Shown here: in pieces, positions 22,991 to 27,350 of the stretch | Position numbering within the stretch: the first letter of the stretch is position 1 | How the letters are laid out: each line of letters opens with the position of its first letter | Assembly: GCA_048213135.1 (NCBI GenBank) | Contig: PS015176.1 | Coordinates: forward strand, 78,592-105,941 | Length of the DNA: 27,350 nt | Reading direction: 5' to 3' | Source of the DNA: Reclinomonas americana ATCC 50394 | Taxonomy: Eukaryota > Jakobida > Jakobea > Jakobida | Made by a program: the position numbers and the translations under genes | The notes under the pieces: generated by a model | Databases searched by the model: none | Seen by the model: only the letters and a program-made list of their open reading frames with translations | Told to the model about the DNA's origin: nothing

Positions 22991-24055
22991 ATGCTGCTGC
23001 ATCTCGTTGACCTGCTGCGATCACGACGCATTGTGCTGGCCTCTGGTGTGTGGTACACAAGTTGCCAGTGTCTTGTGTACTGCTCTCACTGTGTGTAGCT
23101 TCTCCTCGACGTCGCGAGATTCTGGAGAACATTGGCTTGCGTTTCGAGGTGGTGCCGAGTGCCTTTGCAGAGGACTTTGACAAGTTGCGTACGATGCGTG
23201 TGCAAGTGTGTCACAAGGCCATGCTGACAGCAGACAGACAGACGACGATTTGCGACTCCGCATGACTACGTGATGGAGACTGCGCGCGCAAAGGGACTCG
23301 ATGTGGCCAAGAGACTGACGCAGGTCTCTTGTGCATCCCTCTGCGCTGTGTTGGTATGTGTGGTTCACTGTATGTGTGATGCATGCAGCCTGCGGACATG
23401 ATCATCAGTGCGGATACGATTGTGGTGGTGGCGGGTGGTAGCAAGGATGCAGATGTGACTGCCAACGGGTACCGTGTGTTGGAGAAGCCGGCGAATGCCG
23501 AGGATGCATGCCGCATGATTCGGGAGCTCAGTGGGCGAGAGCACTCGGTCATCTCGGCTGTGGTGCTCATCTTTCCGCGGAGTGGCAGCGCCGGTTTCGT
23601 GCTTGTGTGTATGCAACGATCGAGCAGGCGATGCGAGCTGACACAGTGTGTGTTTGTGGTAGAACCTGAGACTGTGGCCTTTGCGGAGGAGACGCGTGTG
23701 CGGTTTGCGGAGCTGACGGATCGGGAAATCCGATCGTATGTGGCGTCGGGCGAATCACTGTTGCGCGTGCTTTTCCCTTTAGCAGTGCGGGTTGCGTGCT
23801 GAATGTGTGCATGCAGAGACAAGGCGGGTGCGTATGGATACCAGGGGTTGGCGGGGACGCTGGTCAGCGCCATTGCTGGCGACTATTACAATGTGGTGGT
23901 TCGTCGCCTGCTGGGAGGCCTCCTTGCGCCTGCTGCTGTTTGCTTGTGTCTCACCGCTCGCGTCGCAGGGCTTCCCGCTGCATGCTTTCTGCAAACGGCT
24001 GGCGACGATTGTGGAAGGCGCAGATGCGCAACGGCTGCTCGGCATCCGTTCATGA
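22991..24055 (+). CDS. Maf/YhdE-type nucleoside triphosphate pyrophosphatase
   Basis: Seven exons: 22991-23045, 23099-23183, 23242-23323, 23389-23581, 23663-23759, 23817-23898 and 23969-24055. They total 681 nt, or 226 residues, slightly longer than bacterial Maf (about 190-200). Maf enzymes hydrolyse (d)NTPs, often modified ones, to NMP and pyrophosphate. Motifs in order: LASASPRRREIL (about residues 17-28), TPHDYVMETARAKGLDVAKR, ISADTIVV with the catalytic Asp (about 79-86), LEKP, LSGREH (about 116-121), AELTDREIRSYVASGE, DKAGAYGYQG (about 172-181) and GDYYNVV-GFPLHAFC. The KAGAY-x-QG form is that of the dTTP/UTP group (YhdE, ASMTL N-domain), not the 7-methyl-GTP group. No transit or signal peptide is visible, so it is probably cytosolic. 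The start ATG gives the expected short lead before the LASxSPRR loop. Confidence 0.93.
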
Positions 24056-25940
24056 ACGTTGGGATGGTGACGTTGGCGCGTAAATCGAGCACACACTTCG
24101 CGCGCGCGACACAATTTCTTGTTGGTTACATCGGTCCTGGTGTGGGTGTGGTGGTGGTGGTGGCGGGAGCTGGTGCTCCTCCTCCTGTTGTTGTTGTCGT
24201 TGTTGGTCTCGCATGTGTGGTGAGTGGGGGGGTGTCACGTGTGGCCGTTGGAACGCGGAAGGCGCCAATTGATTTTCTTTTCGCGCGCAATGTCGTTGTG
24301 TGTGATACTCTCGGTACCCAATCACCATCAATCCTGCAGTTCAGCGGATTCCCTGTGCCTCTCTCTGTGCGTCAAATCATCAGTCAATTGCCTTCTCCCT
24401 CTCCCTCCTCCGCCCTCTGCCTTGATGCCACACTCGCGATCGCGCTGTCAGACAAATCTTTTTTCGTGGCCTGGGTTTCTGTCGAGCCACGCACATTGTG
24501 CTCTCACCTCGCACAACACATTCTCTCTCTGCCCATGTATGTCACCCTCCTGTGTACGCGAGTCTCGTGTCTTCGTTGTGGGTGACGGAGACGCGTCCGC
24601 GTTCGAGTCTGTGGCCCGTGGGCGGGAAAAAGTGGGACTCGTAGTTGCCTCTTTTGATGAACGGCTTTTTTTCCCGTCTCCCACCTCGCTTCTCTCGCTT
24701 CTTTTCCTTTGCAGGCACAGTGCAGGTGGGAAATTATGCTAACCAGGCAATCCAGACACGCGTGCGCGTGGCGGTATCCCCCAAAAGAAGCGCTGCCGTT
24801 AAAAATGGTTGAAACTGCGTCGAACACACATGCGCGACCGCACGGCAATCACGGACGGAAAGCAAGGGTATCTCACGAATACGCGTGCAGGAGAAGAGAG
24901 GCCGACTCGTACTCTCACGGAATCGCGATGGCGGTATGTCGATGTCGATGCGCGCCAAAAAAACGACCGGTCGATATCGCGCGCGCGCGTCGACGTCAGT
25001 TGCGACCGTGCCTGTGAGGCAAGTGGAGAGGAAGGCAGAGAGTGAGTGTGAGGGAGAGGAGAGAAAAAAACGGCCGTGGCACGCTCAGTCGCGGGTCGCG
25101 CGCGCGCGCGCGCGCGCACATACGCACCGTTGGTCAATTGTCCCTGGTGATTTTTTCTGGCGCCACTTGCTGAGAGCGCGTCACTCGCTTCGCACTCCCG
25201 CCCAATCAACACACGCACACACACACAGACACAGCACGAGTGACACGTCTCCTCTCCAGTGTGTGTGGTGAGTCGCCTGCATGTGCGCGTGTGAGTGAGA
25301 CATGCAATGAGTGTGAGTGTGAGTGAGTGAGAAAAACTCGCGCGCGCGCGTGATACCGTTGCAAGCGTCTCTTTTTTCACTCCACGTCATCCTCTCTGCT
25401 TGTCACACGCACACACACTGCTCTGTGCACTCTCTCACTGTCGCGCGTGTGTGAGTGAGTGAGGAGAGTGTTGTTTCTTTGTGAAATATATGTTGTTTTT
25501 TTGGAGGGAGAAACGTTCGGGATAACGATCACTTGGGCCCAACGGTACCATTGACGCGTGCTGCACAACACACTCTCTCGCTCTCTCTTGCTCACTTGCA
25601 CACATGTGACACACGCACGCGCGCTCTCTCTCTGTGTCACACACATCAATGTGCGTTGCGTGTTTCGTCTGCCTTTGTTTTTTTCATGACACACTCACGC
25701 ACCTGTTTGTATTTTTGCGCGCGCTTCCTGTGTGTGTGTTTTCGTCACCAATCCTCACCGTGTCTTTCTCTCTCTCTCTCTGCACGTGTGTGTCGTGCAC
25801 ACGCTCTCTATATGTCACACCATGGTTCGTGTGCTCACCAAGTGCGGTCATTCACACGCACAGATTCTAACCCGGAGTACGCGCGCCTTTTTTGTCTTCC
25901 CCACCCCGCGCCCTCGCACTTCCCCCGTTGCTGAGCAAGA
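24056..25940. other. 1.9 kb simple-sequence spacer, no gene seen
   Basis: The longest non-coding stretch in the window. It is made of GT/CA, CT/GA and CG tracts (for example near 24141-24200, 25030-25120, 25200-25450 and 25560-25800). Open frames on both strands are low-complexity by-products without domains. It lies upstream of the homopeptide-rich gene, so it may hold that gene's promoter and a long leader, possibly with 5' introns. I found no tRNA-like fold. Confidence 0.6.
25097..25127. repeat. Alternating purine-pyrimidine run with (CG)n core, Z-DNA type
   Basis: Positions 25097-25117 are a pure (CG)n run of 21 nt, and strict pyrimidine/purine alternation continues to 25127 (cacatacgcac). 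Such runs readily adopt left-handed DNA under negative supercoiling; any role here is inference. Shorter CG runs occur at 24980-24990 and 25340-25350. Confidence 0.85.
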
Positions 25941-27350
25941 ATGGAGGATACACTGTCGACAACACCGCCGCACAGCCGAGGCACACTGGTGTTTGCCGGT
26001 GGCACCATTGTGGTTCGCACCGCTGGCGATGACTTGGCCAGCAAGAACCGCCATCTCCACCACCGAGGTTTGTCTATAGTTTGTTTGTGTTCTTGTTTTT
26101 TGTTGCTGGTGACTCACTGCACACACGCACAGAGTATGCGAGTGGAAGGATAGGCTGCGAGGACATGGAGAGCGACGAGATGCAGCAGAGGAGAGTGGCG
26201 AGCCCGGCCTCTGGTGCTGGCGGCGATGCGCTGATGCAGTTGGCAGCGTCGGTGCCGCGCAAGTCGGTGCCGCGTATCACGAGTATGCTGAGCATGGATG
26301 GCCTGCTGAACCCGGTGGAGAGCAAGCCGCCGGTGCAGCCGACGGTGATGTCGAGAAGTATGGGCGGCAATTTGTTGCTCGATCACTTGCTCAACAAGCC
26401 AATGTCGCCGCCGACGCTGCCGAGCATGTCGAAGCGCTTCACTGCCGATGGTTTTGTGGTGCCGGACCCTGTGCCGCGCCAGCCACCGACGTTGCCGCCG
26501 ATGATGACGGTGCGGCCGCAGCTGATGTTGCCGCCGCTGTCGCCGCAGTCACCGTACGCGCTGCTCGGCCACTCGCCCGCCTCCTCGTCGTTCTCGTCGT
26601 CATCGTCGTCGTCTTCATCGTGCATGTCGGGCATGATGTCGTCGCCCGATAGCCCACTGCTGTCGTCGCCGGTCTCGATGTCGTCGCTGCTGGCGTGCAC
26701 GCCGCCGCCGACGTCGCCGTCGTATGTTCAGCAGCTGCTGTTTTCTGCCTCGCGGCAGCAGGCGGTACCGCCGCCACCAGTGCTGCCCATGCCTATGATG
26801 ACCACAACACCAACACCATCGACAATGCAATTGCTGGCGCAGCAGCAACAGCAGCAGCAGCAACAACAACAACAACAACAGCAGCAGCATCAAAAGACCA
26901 TGGCCATGCAACTGGCGGCCGCACAAGCAGCAGCAGCAGCAGCAGCAGCCGCAGCAGCCGCCGCTCCACCGCCACCACCACCACCACCAGTTTCAAGGCC
27001 GCGACACGAGCAGCACTCACAGCACCGGCAGCAGCAGAGGCAGAAGCAGCGAGAGCGGCAACTGCGGGAGCAAGCGCAAATGCCGGCACCGATGCAGCGA
27101 CCGCGGTCGCAGCAGCAGCAGCAGCCACCACCACCACCAGTACCACAACAACAACAGCAACAACAACAGGAGAGTCGTCGGCAAGAGACTGCCCCGCAAA
27201 AGCCACAGCAGCGCGAAGCACCTTCATCATCATCGTCACAACTGTCGACGCTGCAGAGTGTGCTTGGGCGTCGCCAGCCGATTGAGGTGACGTTGCCGCG
27301 ACGGAGACGGCCAGCCACCTTGGGTGATCCAGGTCTGAGCTCGCCGGCTG
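25941..27350 (+). CDS. Homopeptide-rich protein (poly-Q/A/P/S), 3' end outside window
   Basis: Exon 1 (25941-26067) starts MEDTLSTTPPHSRGTLVFAG and ends in phase 1. A 66-nt intron (gtttgt...cacag) leads to exon 2 at 26134 (EYASGRIGCEDMESDEMQ), which stays open to the window end. The visible part is about 448 residues. A Met/Pro/Ser-rich part (SMLSMDGLLNP, LLDHLLNKPMSPPTLPSMSK, FVVPDPVPRQPP) is followed by a Ser run near 26585, a Gln run of about 16 near 26840, an Ala run near 26930, a Pro run near 26970, more Gln and Pro runs, a basic segment (RQKQRERQLREQ), and near the end RRQPIEVTLPRRRRPATLG. Such composition is typical of transcription or RNA regulators with disordered regions, but no DNA-binding domain is visible, so function is unknown. 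Without splicing, exon 1 would stop after about 70 codons. Confidence 0.8.

Noticed and set aside
23372-23802. Unspliced 139-codon plus frame as a separate small gene
   Set aside because: It is two Maf exons (23389-23581 and 23663-23759) plus the in-frame intron between them. The Maf motifs before and after require the seven-exon model.
26695-27285. Ala/Thr-rich plus-strand frame of 196 codons and Leu/Val-rich minus frames in the same place
   Set aside because: They are register shadows of the trinucleotide repeats. The frame that continues from exon 1 is open from 26134 to the window end and has non-repeat sequence on both sides of the repeats.

Overview
The window is a draft-assembly piece of nuclear DNA from an intron-rich unicellular eukaryote with a compact genome. 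Genes have many short GT-AG introns (about 41-110 nt) and lie tens to a few hundred bases apart. Introns and spacers are full of CA/TG and CT/GA simple repeats. Five runs of N mark assembly gaps. Gene content (giant HECT ligase, secreted papain-type protease, secreted tectonin beta-propeller, CHORD-like zinc module, homopeptide-rich protein) suggests a free-living protist, for example an amoebozoan; I cannot place it more closely.

Layout. Five genes run leftwards on the minus strand. From right to left they are: a coiled-coil/CHORD-like protein (22922-20679), a secreted tectonin-type beta-propeller (20434-18870), a papain-family cysteine protease with signal peptide and I29 propeptide (18564 to about 17251, broken by gaps), a giant HECT E3 ubiquitin ligase (16042-1743), and a multipass membrane protein of 349 residues (1656-242). 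Two genes run rightwards: a Maf-type nucleotide pyrophosphatase (22991-24055), divergent from the CHORD-like gene across only 68 bp, and a homopeptide-rich (Q/A/P/S) protein that leaves the window open (25941-27350). Between these two is a 1.9 kb simple-sequence spacer with a (CG)n Z-DNA-type run.

Genes were rebuilt by joining exons at splice sites whose phases agree. Exon totals close exactly for the membrane protein (1050 nt), tectonin (1089 nt), CHORD-like protein (663 nt) and Maf (681 nt). The protease and tectonin neighbours are both predicted to be secreted and may serve feeding or defence at the cell surface; this is inference from context. The HECT, Maf and membrane genes look like housekeeping or signalling genes.

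Most noteworthy: (1) a near-identical 101-bp inverted repeat flanks the 15.9 kb block holding the HECT and membrane-protein genes; (2) the last exon of the protease lies on the opposite strand in a small contig between two gaps, in perfect splice phase, so that contig is probably inverted in the scaffold; (3) a coiled-coil protein ends in a CHORD-like metal site that is split by a 1.1 kb intron, far longer than any other intron here; (4) the tectonin gene needs a GC-AG intron. No clearly new defence or mobile system was found.
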